Source of the DNA: Sedimenticola thiotaurini
GTDB lineage: Bacteria > Pseudomonadota > Gammaproteobacteria > Chromatiales > Chromatiaceae
Length of the DNA: 64,000 nucleotides
Assembly: GCA_007713595.1 (NCBI GenBank)
Contig: VMRY01000009.1
Location: forward strand, 62,001 to 126,000
Reading direction: 5' to 3'
The notes beneath the pieces are model-generated. The model ran no database searches. It was not told where the DNA came from and saw nothing but the letters and a program-made list of their open reading frames with translations. How positions within the stretch are numbered: the first letter of the stretch is position 1; each line of letters starts with the position of its first letter. This document shows positions 1 through 8,148 of this stretch, in pieces. The position numbers and the translations under genes were made by a program.

Positions 1-84
1 TAGTGCGTCATCAAACTGTTCAACCGGTTGTGAAATCTGCTTCAACCGATCATCAGGGATTTTCAATATTTCCAGTACTGCCAT
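1..84 (-). CDS. def: Peptide deformylase, N-terminal part (cut by window edge)
   Basis: Only the first 28 codons are inside the window; the gene runs off the left edge. The visible N-terminus (MAVLEILKIPDDRLKQISQP) matches the start of bacterial peptide deformylases, where a V/I-L-x-I-P-D-x-R-L segment precedes the first catalytic region. The family is a metal-dependent enzyme that removes the formyl group from the initiator methionine of new proteins. The catalytic motifs lie outside the window, so the call rests on the N-terminus alone. The ATG sits 2 bases after the stop of the upstream GcvR-like gene, so the two are probably co-transcribed. No fmt is visible next to it. Confidence 0.7.
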   Translation of the reverse strand, partial: MAVLEILKIPDDRLKQISQPVEQFDDAL

Positions 85-86
85 TT

Positions 87-593
87 TTATCCAATCAGCG
101 TCTCTATGGACGATACATTGACATCGATATCGCCCAGGTTATCCAGTGCCTCTTCCAACGTCTCCAACGGGTGATCGGAGTAACCCTGAATATGCATAAT
201 GTAAACCGGCTTCTCGCTGGATCCCGCCACATCTGACTCCAGCTCCAGAATGTTGCAGCCCTGCTCGGCCAGCACAGCTGTCACCTGAGCCACAATACCG
301 GCCCGATCCGCACCGGCCACACGCACCTGAATATTCGGTACCAGGTGTTGGTGCAGTGAACCGGCGATATCATCCACATGCAGATGCAGACCGAGTTCAT
401 CTGCCACCGGCTGCAGTACCGGCTCAACCGTACCCGTCCCGGTTACCATCATCATGATAGTAAAGTTACCACCCAGGCGGATCATGGAGGCCTCACCCAG
501 GTTCCAGCCCTCCTGATAGAGGGCATTGGTCACACGCCCAACAATCCCCGGCTGATCCTCGCCAACCAACGTCAGCATTTTCCATTCACTCAT
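87..593 (-). CDS. gcvR: GcvR-like protein with two ACT domains
   Basis: The 168-residue protein consists of two ACT domains in tandem, roughly residues 5-80 and 90-165. The first begins LTLVGEDQPGIVGRVTNAL and the second VRVAGADRAGIVAQVTAVL, both typical ACT starts. E. coli GcvR, the repressor partner of GcvA for the glycine cleavage operon, has this architecture. No gcvA or gcv operon is in the window, so the exact regulatory target is inferred from family only. A GGAGGG sequence lies about 9 bases before the ATG. The gene is directly upstream of def and may form an operon with it. It could also be a general amino-acid-sensing ACT regulator of the same family. Confidence 0.75.
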   Translation of the reverse strand: MSEWKMLTLVGEDQPGIVGRVTNALYQEGWNLGEASMIRLGGNFTIMMMVTGTGTVEPVLQPVADELGLHLHVDDIAGSLHQHLVPNIQVRVAGADRAGIVAQVTAVLAEQGCNILELESDVAGSSEKPVYIMHIQGYSDHPLETLEEALDNLGDIDVNVSSIETLIG

Positions 594-681
594 CTATTCA
601 ACCCTCCGCGGTTAAACGGATCGCATATAAAAAAGGTCTTAAACATGGCACTGGCCGTTTGTAGTATTGACGCTCAGAAAG

Positions 682-1425
682 CTACTCCATCCAGATCAGC
701 GAGGCCATGCGTCCCGTGACACCATCCCTACGATAGGAAAAAAAGCGTTTATGGTCGGTTACTGTACAGTAATCCCCGCCCCCAATAAAACCAACTCCAG
801 CCCGCTCCAGTCTAATTCGGGCAAGCTGATAGATATCTGCCAACCAGTGCCCCGGTCTCCCTGGCACAAAGGCACCAGCGGACTGCGGCTCAGCCTGAAT
901 AAACCGCTCACGAACCTCAGGACCCACTTCAAAGGCATCCGGGCCAATGGCGGGACCCAGCCACGCCAGAATTTTATCGGCCGGATCCTTGAAACGTGAC
1001 AGCGTTACCTCAACCACACCATCGACAAGACCGCGCCAACCAGCATGGACCGCTGCCACCTGTGTTCCCGTGCTGTTGCAGAGAAGCACTGGCAGACAAT
1101 CCGCTGTCATCACCACACACACCTGTCCCGGCTGATCGGCCAACACCGCATCTGCCGTTCTATCCTGACCTGAAACAGCGCAGTCCAGCACCCGGGTACC
1201 GTGCACCTGATTGAGCCAGAAAGGTGCGCCTGGTATTCCAGCGCAGGCAATCAGCAGATTCCGGTTTTTCTCGACTGACTGCGGGTCATCGCCAACATGC
1301 TCACCGAGATTCAGGCTCTCATAGGGGGCCTTGCTGACACCCCCCAAACGCGTCGTCATAACAGCCCGGATATTTCCAGGCGCAGGCCAATCCGGGGTGA
1401 GCAACAGGGGTCCATCACCCGACAT
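682..1425 (-). CDS. pgeF: Peptidoglycan editing factor PgeF (YfiH/DUF152 family)
   Basis: The 247-residue protein has the family's signature motifs: TTRLGGVS near the N-terminus, LNQVHGTRV, the metal-site segment MTADCLPVLL (Asp-Cys), VAAVHAGWRGL (His) and LGPAIGP. Members are multicopper-oxidase-like or purine-nucleoside-active enzymes; in E. coli PgeF prevents misincorporation of non-canonical amino acids into cell-wall precursors. The start codon lies inside the end of rluD with an 11-base overlap, so rluD and pgeF are translationally linked. The rluD-pgeF pair following a divergent bamD is the common gammaproteobacterial arrangement. Older databases call this laccase or polyphenol oxidase. 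Confidence 0.9.
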   Translation of the reverse strand: MSGDGPLLLTPDWPAPGNIRAVMTTRLGGVSKAPYESLNLGEHVGDDPQSVEKNRNLLIACAGIPGAPFWLNQVHGTRVLDCAVSGQDRTADAVLADQPGQVCVVMTADCLPVLLCNSTGTQVAAVHAGWRGLVDGVVEVTLSRFKDPADKILAWLGPAIGPDAFEVGPEVRERFIQAEPQSAGAFVPGRPGHWLADIYQLARIRLERAGVGFIGGGDYCTVTDHKRFFSYRRDGVTGRMASLIWME

Positions 1426-2377
1426 GGATTAGATCCTCGCGCAGAACATCCAGCAGCTGCTGCATATCATCCGGCAAGGGCGACTCCCACTCGATCCACT
1501 CACCACTCTCCGGATGGGTCAAACCCAACCGCTTTGCATGCAGCGCCTGACGATGAAAATGGCGCAGCTTTTCCCGCAGCTGCTCGGTCGCCCCTGCTGG
1601 TTGGCGCAGACGACCAGCGTAGACCGGATCACCCACCAGTGGATAGCGGATATGGGCCATGTGGACGCGAATCTGATGTGTCCTGCCGGTCTCCAGCTTT
1701 ACTTTCAGGTAGGTATGGGCGCGAAAGCGTTCCAGTACCCGATAGTGGGTGACCGCCTCTTTCCCGGAGTGGTTGACCGCCATTTTGATTCGTTGCGTGG
1801 GGTGACGACCAATCGGCTCATCCACTGAACCACCCGCCGTCATGACACCCATCGCAATAGCGCGGTACTCGCGATCAAACGCCCTCTCCTGCAGCTGCTC
1901 GACGAGTGCCCGGTGAGCACCCGGTGTTTTGGCTATCACCAGCAGTCCGGTGGTCTCTTTGTCGAGTCTGTGGATAATGCCGGCCCGGGGCAGTTGTATC
2001 AGCTCGGGGTCGTGATGCAGAAGGGCATTCTGCAGCGTGCCATCCGGGTTGCCTGCTGCAGGATGAACCACCAGTCCAGCCGGTTTGTTAATAACTAGCA
2101 GGGCCCCGTCCTCATAGACGATATCCAGTGCAATGGCCTCCGGTTGGCACGCCACCTGCTCTTCCAGACGGGCCTCCAGGGCGATCCACTCTCCACCAAG
2201 CACCTTATCTCTTGGTCGACAGGCCACACCATCCATTGTCACCAGACCCTCCTTGATCCATTGCTGGTGCCGGCTTCTTGAATAATCCGGGAACAGTTGG
2301 GCCAGAACCTGATCCAACCGTTTACCGGCAAACTCAACCCCGATCCGTGCAGTGAGATGCTCTACTCTTTCAGACAA
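1415..2377 (-). CDS. rluD: 23S rRNA pseudouridine synthase RluD
   Basis: The protein makes pseudouridines in helix 69 of 23S rRNA (positions 1911/1915/1917 in E. coli). It has an N-terminal S4-like domain (KRLDQVLAQLFPDYSRSR) and a pseudouridine synthase domain with the catalytic Asp motif GIIHRLDKETTGLL and the conserved ETGRTHQIRVH. I place the start at a TTG: the product then begins (M)SERVEHLTARIG, aligns residue for residue with the E. coli N-terminus, and is 320 residues long (E. coli 326). The longer ATG form starting at 2491 adds 38 unrelated residues and would begin upstream of the likely transcription start. The end overlaps pgeF by 11 bases. Confidence 0.9.
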   Translation of the reverse strand: MSERVEHLTARIGVEFAGKRLDQVLAQLFPDYSRSRHQQWIKEGLVTMDGVACRPRDKVLGGEWIALEARLEEQVACQPEAIALDIVYEDGALLVINKPAGLVVHPAAGNPDGTLQNALLHHDPELIQLPRAGIIHRLDKETTGLLVIAKTPGAHRALVEQLQERAFDREYRAIAMGVMTAGGSVDEPIGRHPTQRIKMAVNHSGKEAVTHYRVLERFRAHTYLKVKLETGRTHQIRVHMAHIRYPLVGDPVYAGRLRQPAGATEQLREKLRHFHRQALHAKRLGLTHPESGEWIEWESPLPDDMQQLLDVLREDLIHVG

Positions 2378-2431
2378 TGCTGCCGCCTCTGATTTGCTGT
2401 GACCAAATAGAGCCAGTTTACCCCATTCGGC

Positions 2432-2458
2432 AGTATATTCTCTCCCCGTAAAGGACAA
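2432..2458 (-). promoter_or_regulatory. Candidate sigma-70 promoter for rluD-pgeF
   Basis: Reading the minus strand, TTGTCC (2458-2453) is followed after 15 bases by TATACT (2437-2432). The -10 is good and the spacing is short. It predicts transcription from about 2425, downstream of the longest-ORF ATG at 2491 and 48 bases upstream of the TTG start chosen for rluD. Confidence 0.4.
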
Positions 2459-2506
2459 ACCATAAAACAGCCATCGCGTAAGATCGCCCAACCGAAACCT
2501 TTCGGG

Positions 2507-2512
2507 TATACT
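2507..2512 (+). promoter_or_regulatory. Candidate -10 box for bamD
   Basis: TATACT lies 35 bases before the bamD ATG, on the opposite strand from the rluD promoter and about 70 bases from it, so bamD and rluD are divergently expressed from one small intergenic region. I see no good -35 element at the usual distance. Confidence 0.35.
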
Positions 2513-2547
2513 TTTTCGTTTGAATTATCACCCAGTCCTGATAAACA

Positions 2548-3375
2548 ATGACCAAAACACGCATCTTAATCATCCTGCTTAGCTTTATACTCCTCTCCGG
2601 TTGCTCTCTGCTACCCAAGGAGAAAGACGAAACCCTCGGCTGGAGCGCCCAGAAATTCTATTCCGAGGCCAGTTTTGCCATGTCGGACAGTGATTACGAA
2701 ACGGCCATCAAATATTTCGAAGGACTGGAGTCTCGTTACCCGTTTGGTCGCTACGCCATGCAGGCGCAGCTGGATGTTTCCTACGCCTACTACAAGGATG
2801 GCAACCATGAGGCCGCCATTGCTGCAGCCGATCGATTCATTAGACTCCACCCCCGTGATCCCCATGTTGATTACGCCTATTACCTGAAGGGCATTGTCAA
2901 TTTCAACCGGAACCTGAGCTTTATCACCCGCTTTATCCCAACAGACACCTCGCAGCGTGATCCGGGCTCCACGATTGATTCATTCAATGATTTCGCTGAG
3001 CTGGTGCGTCGCTTCCCGGAAAGCCAATATGCCGAGGATGCCCGCAAGCGGATGTTCTACCTGCGTAATAACCTAGCCAGCCATGAAGTCCATGTCGCCC
3101 GTTATTACATGAAACGGGGTGCCTATCTTGCCGCAGCCAATCGCTGTGTCACGGTCATCGAAAAATACCAACGCACACCCGCAGTAAAGGATGCCCTTGA
3201 GATCATGATTACAGCCTATGACAAACTGGGCCTGGAAGAGCTCTCTGCTGATGCTAAGCGGGTCATGGCCATGAATAAACAGAGCGGTGCACTGGATGTA
3301 GCTGAGAGTGAATACGAAGAGGATAAGTCCCTGGGGCAGGCAGTATGGGATTACCTGGAGCTGGATAAAAACTGA
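2548..3375 (+). CDS. bamD: Outer membrane assembly lipoprotein BamD
   Basis: BamD is the essential lipoprotein of the BAM complex, which inserts beta-barrel proteins into the outer membrane. The 275-residue protein begins with a lipoprotein signal peptide and lipobox (LLSGC, Cys19 acylated after cleavage). TPR-like helical repeats follow, including YETAIKYFEGLESRYPFGRYA and YYKDGNHEAAIAAADRFIRLHP. The length fits the family (E. coli 245 plus a longer C-terminal tail here). It stands alone, divergent from rluD, and ends just before a strong bidirectional terminator. The ATG is the only reasonable start because the signal peptide begins there. Confidence 0.93.
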   Translation: MTKTRILIILLSFILLSGCSLLPKEKDETLGWSAQKFYSEASFAMSDSDYETAIKYFEGLESRYPFGRYAMQAQLDVSYAYYKDGNHEAAIAAADRFIRLHPRDPHVDYAYYLKGIVNFNRNLSFITRFIPTDTSQRDPGSTIDSFNDFAELVRRFPESQYAEDARKRMFYLRNNLASHEVHVARYYMKRGAYLAAANRCVTVIEKYQRTPAVKDALEIMITAYDKLGLEELSADAKRVMAMNKQSGALDVAESEYEEDKSLGQAVWDYLELDKN

Positions 3376-3392
3376 TTCTTTCCTGCCATATC

Positions 3393-3430
3393 TAATAAAA
3401 AAGGGTGCCTGCTGGCACCCTTTTTTATTA
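3393..3430. terminator. Bidirectional terminator between bamD and glnB
   Basis: A perfect 17-bp inverted repeat (3393-3409 and 3414-3430) with loop TGCT carries GGGTGCC/GGCACCC at its core, flanked by A6 and T6 tracts. It can stop bamD from the left and glnB from the right, since the two genes converge here. Confidence 0.92.
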
Positions 3431-3444
3431 GGAAATTCAATCAA

Positions 3445-3807
<363 letters not shown>

Positions 3808-3913
3808 CTAACCGTTTCGGCGGTGGTTTTATCTGATTAAGACAATCCTACATATTACCGGAAAACAGCCCACCGGCAACAAGCAGCCTATCTGCCACTG
3901 CTTCAATTTACTT

Positions 3914-5527
3914 TCAAAACCCGTTCGTCAATGGGTAGCGTCTATCCCGACCAAACGCGCGCTGGGTTATTTTTACCCCGGGTGGTGCCTGTCTGCGCTT
4001 GTACTCATTTCTATCCACCAACCTGACCACCTGGCGCACGGCATCTTCACTGAATCCGCCTGCCACAATCTCCGCAACACCCTGATCCTGTTCAATATAA
4101 CGTGCCAAAATCGGATCCAGAATAGCGTACGAAGGAAGACTATCCGAATCCTTCTGGTCGGGCGCCAGCTCTGCTGAGGGGGGACGCTCTATAACCCGAC
4201 GAGGGATCACTTCTCCCATACTGTTTCGATACTCGGCCAAGCGATAAACCAACAGCTTGGGAACATCCTTGATCGGTGCAAAACCACCCGCCATGTCACC
4301 GTAGAGTGTGGCATAACCTACCGACATTTCACTCTTGTTTCCGGTGGTCAGCAGAATTTTCCCCGTCTTATTACTAATGGCCATCAACAAAACGCCACGG
4401 CAACGAGCCTGGATATTCTCTTCTGTGGTATCCCGCTGTGTGCCGGCGAATGGCTCAGACAGCATCTCCAGAAACGTATTGAATGCCGGTTCAATGGGGA
4501 TAGTCTGATGCTTTACACCCAGCTTCTCAGCCTCAAGCAGGGCATCTTCATTACTCATATCGGCGGTATAGCGGGAGGGCATCATAACCACTTCCACCTG
4601 CTCAGATCCCAACGCATCTACAGCAATCGCCAGTGTCAGGGCGGAATCGATACCGCCAGAGAGCCCCAATACAGCACCTTTAAAACCGTTCTTTAACACA
4701 TAATCTCTTACGCCGGTGACTAGCGCACGGTAGACGGCCGCCTCTTCCGACAGAACCGGGCTAATCTCTGCAGGGACCGGCCCAATGGTTCCATTCTGAT
4801 CTTTAAACACCACAACTGGCTGGGCTTCATTAAAGAACTCGGTACGCTGCGTAAGTTCTCCCTTTGGCGAGACAACAAATGATCCCCCATCAAATACCAA
4901 CTCATCCTGTCCACCCACCAGATTCAGGTAGACGATGGACAGCCCAGACTCCTGTGCCCTTTTCTGCAGCAGTATCTCCCGCTCTGGCGCCTTACCCATA
5001 TGGAATGGCGAGGCATTGAGATTAAGCAGGATCTTTGCCCCCGCCTGTGCGGCATCGGCGGCCGGAGTCTTGTACCAGATATCTTCACAGATGGTTATCC
5101 CAACGGAGACACCTTGAAGATCAAACACGCAGGGCTTGTCACCCGACTCAAAATAACGCTTCTCGTCAAACACACTGTAGTTCGGCAGTAACGCCTTGAA
5201 GTATTCGACAATGATCTTGCCCTCACGAATAACACCTGCCGCATTATAGAGCTTGCCATCCTGGCAGCGGGGGTAACCGATGATCAGGTCAATGCCTGAA
5301 CAGGCCTGGCAAAGCCGTGTCAACTCCTGCTCGACACGGGCAATCAGTTCCGGTCGTAATAGCAGATCTTCGGGAGGATAGCCGGTCAGGGTAAGCTCGG
5401 GAAAGACGACTGCATGGGCCTGCTGCTCATCCCGTGCAACTCGCATCGCTTCAAGCACACGATCGCCATTACCCTGAATGTCGCCAACCTTCAGATTGAT
5501 CTGCGCCAATGATATTTTCAAACTCAA
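3914..5527 (-). CDS. nadE: Glutamine-dependent NAD+ synthetase
   Basis: The enzyme converts deamido-NAD to NAD using ammonia released from glutamine. Residues 1-260 are a nitrilase-type glutaminase with the triad visible as Glu44 (FPELTLTGYP), Lys111 (KALLPNYSVFDE) and Cys147 (TICEDIWY). Residues 270-537 are the synthetase domain with the ATP-pyrophosphatase loop LGLSGGIDSA (288-297). The length, 537, fits the bacterial two-domain form. The start is a TTG (5527); a second in-frame TTG two codons on gives MKISLAQIN, closer to relatives, so the exact start is open. It is transcribed toward glnB. Confidence 0.92.
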   Translation of the reverse strand: MSLKISLAQINLKVGDIQGNGDRVLEAMRVARDEQQAHAVVFPELTLTGYPPEDLLLRPELIARVEQELTRLCQACSGIDLIIGYPRCQDGKLYNAAGVIREGKIIVEYFKALLPNYSVFDEKRYFESGDKPCVFDLQGVSVGITICEDIWYKTPAADAAQAGAKILLNLNASPFHMGKAPEREILLQKRAQESGLSIVYLNLVGGQDELVFDGGSFVVSPKGELTQRTEFFNEAQPVVVFKDQNGTIGPVPAEISPVLSEEAAVYRALVTGVRDYVLKNGFKGAVLGLSGGIDSALTLAIAVDALGSEQVEVVMMPSRYTADMSNEDALLEAEKLGVKHQTIPIEPAFNTFLEMLSEPFAGTQRDTTEENIQARCRGVLLMAISNKTGKILLTTGNKSEMSVGYATLYGDMAGGFAPIKDVPKLLVYRLAEYRNSMGEVIPRRVIERPPSAELAPDQKDSDSLPSYAILDPILARYIEQDQGVAEIVAGGFSEDAVRQVVRLVDRNEYKRRQAPPGVKITQRAFGRDRRYPLTNGF

Positions 5528-5613
5528 AGCTTTACCCGCCGCTGCTATCGCCAGAATCTGTCACTTAGATCCTGAACATTGCCAAACCGCTCAACCGCTG
5601 TCTATTAATGAAA

Positions 5614-5646
5614 AAGCCGCCACCGGTCTGCTGACCGGGGCGGCTT
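5614..5646 (-). terminator. Terminator of sucCD
   Basis: On the minus strand AAGCCGCC-CCGGTC pairs with GACCGG-T-GGCGGCTT (one bulged base, AGCA loop), followed by a run of T. It lies 31 bases beyond the sucD stop. Confidence 0.88.
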
Positions 5647-5677
5647 ATGATACCCAATTTTAGGGATCTTGGCTTTA

Positions 5678-6547
5678 TCAGCTCATCAGTTCCAGCATCT
5701 TGGCACCGATCTCTGAAGGCGAACGCACAGTGGCAACACCGGCTGCTTCCAGGGCAGCAAACTTGCTGTCTGCTGTCCCTTTGCCACCACTGACGATAGC
5801 ACCCGCATGGCCCATACGCTTTCCTGGAGGAGCAGTAACACCGGCGATATAGCCCACGACAGGCTTGGTGACATACTCTTTGATAAAGGCGGCAGCATCT
5901 TCCTCAGCGGAACCACCGATCTCACCGACCATAACGATACCTTCGGTCTGTGGATCAGCCTGGAACAGTTCCAGACAGTCGATGAAGTTCATGCCGTGGA
6001 TAGGGTCACCACCGATACCGACACAGGTGCTCTGACCCAAGCCAGTTGAAGTTGTCTGGAAGACCGCTTCATAGGTCAGTGTGCCAGAACGGGAGACGAT
6101 ACCGATCTTGCCCGGCTGATGGATCATGCCCGGCATGATACCGATCTTGCAGGCCCCCGGGGTGATGATACCGGGGCAGTTGGGGCCGATCAGACGGCTG
6201 TCAGAATGAGCCAGCGCAGCCTTGACCTTCAGCATATCCATAACCGGGATGCCTTCCGTAATACAGGCAATCACTTTAATACCGGCATCGGCGGCTTCCA
6301 GGATTGCATCTGCCGCAAAGGCTGCAGGCACATAGATCATGGTGGCATCAGCGCCGGTGGCTTTTACCGCATCATGAACGGTATCAAAAACGGGCAGATC
6401 CAGATGTTTCTGGCCGCCTTTTCCAGGGGTTACACCACCGACCATATTGGTTCCGTAGGCAATCGCCTGTTCGGTGTGGAATGTGCCCTGCTTGCCAGTG
6501 AAACCCTGGCAGATTACTCGGGTGTTTTTATCTATGAGGATACTCAC
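5678..6547 (-). CDS. sucD: Succinyl-CoA synthetase alpha subunit
   Basis: This is the TCA-cycle enzyme subunit that carries the CoA site and the phosphohistidine intermediate. It is 289 residues, as in E. coli. It has a Rossmann CoA-binding domain ([14 protein letters not shown], 12-25), the segment [12 protein letters not shown] (120-131), and the active-site His247 in [17 protein letters not shown]. It starts at GTG with AGGAA about 8 bases upstream. It lies 66 bases downstream of sucC, in one operon ended by the hairpin at 5614-5646. No sucAB or lpd neighbours are present, so sucCD is a free-standing unit here. Confidence 0.95.
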   Translation of the reverse strand: MSILIDKNTRVICQGFTGKQGTFHTEQAIAYGTNMVGGVTPGKGGQKHLDLPVFDTVHDAVKATGADATMIYVPAAFAADAILEAADAGIKVIACITEGIPVMDMLKVKAALAHSDSRLIGPNCPGIITPGACKIGIMPGMIHQPGKIGIVSRSGTLTYEAVFQTTSTGLGQSTCVGIGGDPIHGMNFIDCLELFQADPQTEGIVMVGEIGGSAEEDAAAFIKEYVTKPVVGYIAGVTAPPGKRMGHAGAIVSGGKGTADSKFAALEAAGVATVRSPSEIGAKMLELMS

Positions 6548-6613
6548 AATTCTTTTCCTGTATCTGGTGAATCCGGATCAGCGCACTCGCTGCGCCAATA
6601 CCGGCTCAAACAA

Positions 6614-7777
6614 TCAGCCTTTAGCAGCAGCGACAACTTTCTCTGCGCCCTCAGAAAGATCAGCAGCGGTGGTGATAGCCAAGCCACTGTTGGCCAGAAG
6701 ATCCAGGCCTTCAGCTGCCTTGGTACCTTCCAAACGCACCACTACTGGCACTTTGATATCGACCTCTTTCACGGCTTCGATGATGCCCTCTGCAATCAGG
6801 TCACAACGTACGATGCCACCAAAGATATTCACCAGAACGGCCTCAACCTTCTCATCAGAGAGGATCAGTTTGAAGGCTTCTGCTACGCGCTCAGCCGTCG
6901 TGCCACCACCCACATCCAGGAAGTTGGCAGGTGAACCACCCTTAAGCTGTACCAGATCCATAGTGGCCATAGCCAGACCCGCACCGTTCACCATGCAGCC
7001 GATGTTACCATCCAGGGTGATGTAGTTGAGATCATGTTCTGCCGCTTTCGCTTCACGCTCATCTTCCTGGCTGATATCACGCATGGCCAGCAGATTAGGC
7101 TGGCGATAAAGTGCATTACTATCAAGGTTGATCTTGGCATCCAGGGCGATAAGATTGCCGGCCTTGGTGACAACCAGCGGATTGATCTCTACCAGACTGG
7201 CATCGCTTTCAATAAACAGGTTATACAGGGCAAACATGAATTTCTGGAATTCACGAATTTGCGTACCCTCAAGTGCCAGCGCAAATGCCAACTTCCGGCA
7301 TTGATAGGCCTGCAGACCTGCCGCAGGATCAACGCGAATAATATGGAGTTGCTCCGGGGTCTCTTCCGCCACTTCCTCGATGTTCATTCCACCGGCCTGT
7401 GAGGCCATGAACAACACCTTCTTGGATTCGCGGTCAACCAGTACGCTCAGGTAGAGTTCACGATCAATATCGGTGATTGTTTCGATCAGGAGGGTATTAA
7501 TCGGCAGACCAGGCTCTCCGGTCTGCTTGGTTACCAGCATACTGCCAAGCAGGCGATTCGCTTCGGCTTCAACCTTATCCAGACTGTCTACCAACACGAC
7601 ACCACCGACTTTACCTCGGCCACCGGCATGCACTTGGGCCTTCACCACCCAGCGTCCACCACCCAGCGCCTCAGCAGCACGTCGCGCCTCTTTAACAGAG
7701 GTGACTGGACTACCCTCCGGGACAGGAATACCCTGTTTCGCAAATAACTGTTTTGATTGATACTCGTGTAGATTCAT
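6614..7777 (-). CDS. sucC: Succinyl-CoA synthetase beta subunit
   Basis: This is the nucleotide-binding partner of SucD, converting succinyl-CoA to succinate with ATP or GTP formation. The 387-residue protein begins [20 protein letters not shown], the canonical SucC start. It has an ATP-grasp domain ([19 protein letters not shown], 42-60; [24 protein letters not shown]) and a C-terminal CoA-ligase domain ([31 protein letters not shown]). The length is as in E. coli (388). It is first in the sucCD operon; 92 bases separate it from the divergent small gene at 7870. Confidence 0.95.
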   Translation of the reverse strand: MNLHEYQSKQLFAKQGIPVPEGSPVTSVKEARRAAEALGGGRWVVKAQVHAGGRGKVGGVVLVDSLDKVEAEANRLLGSMLVTKQTGEPGLPINTLLIETITDIDRELYLSVLVDRESKKVLFMASQAGGMNIEEVAEETPEQLHIIRVDPAAGLQAYQCRKLAFALALEGTQIREFQKFMFALYNLFIESDASLVEINPLVVTKAGNLIALDAKINLDSNALYRQPNLLAMRDISQEDEREAKAAEHDLNYITLDGNIGCMVNGAGLAMATMDLVQLKGGSPANFLDVGGGTTAERVAEAFKLILSDEKVEAVLVNIFGGIVRCDLIAEGIIEAVKEVDIKVPVVVRLEGTKAAEGLDLLANSGLAITTAADLSEGAEKVVAAAKG

Positions 7778-7869
7778 TCTCGCAACCGGTCAGCATGATA
7801 AAAGAGTGCTATTCTGGGCGAAATCGCCAAAATAAGCAAAACTAGGAAATACCCTAATAAATTGAGATT

Positions 7870-8106
7870 ATGGGCATAAGAATACTGTTAATTATCCTTA
7901 CCCTCTGGGCGCTTTATATTATAGTACGCAGGTACTTAGCACGCCCCGCTGATTCTACCACTCGCCATGAAAATAAAGCCGCAGATAACATGGTTCAGTG
8001 TAAAGTTTGTAACACTTACTTGCCCGAGTCAGAGGCACTCACTAAAGATGGCCATTTTTTCTGCTCAGAGGCCCACCTGATCTCAAGTAGCAATGATAAT
8101 AAATAG
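7870..8106 (+). CDS. Small membrane-anchored metal-ribbon protein (PP0621-like)
   Basis: The 78-residue protein has one N-terminal membrane segment (IRILLIILTLWALYIIVRR, residues 3-21), a short linker, and a cytoplasmic C-terminal part with CKVCNTYLPESEAL followed by FFCSEAH. That Cys-x2-Cys ... Cys-x3-His pattern suggests a small zinc site. Proteins of this kind (PP0621 family) are commonly found just upstream of pilS. Here it ends 42 bases before pilS, on the same strand, so it is likely in that operon. The function is unknown; a role in pilus regulation is inference from position only. Confidence 0.7.
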   Translation: MGIRILLIILTLWALYIIVRRYLARPADSTTRHENKAADNMVQCKVCNTYLPESEALTKDGHFFCSEAHLISSSNDNK

Positions 8107-8148
8107 ACTGACTCCTTACGCTCACACCCACGGAAAACGATTCTATCC

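Noticed and set aside
6119..6934. 271-codon open frame on the plus strand
   Set aside because: It spans antisense the end of sucC, the sucC-sucD gap and most of sucD; a shadow of the coding strand codon pattern.
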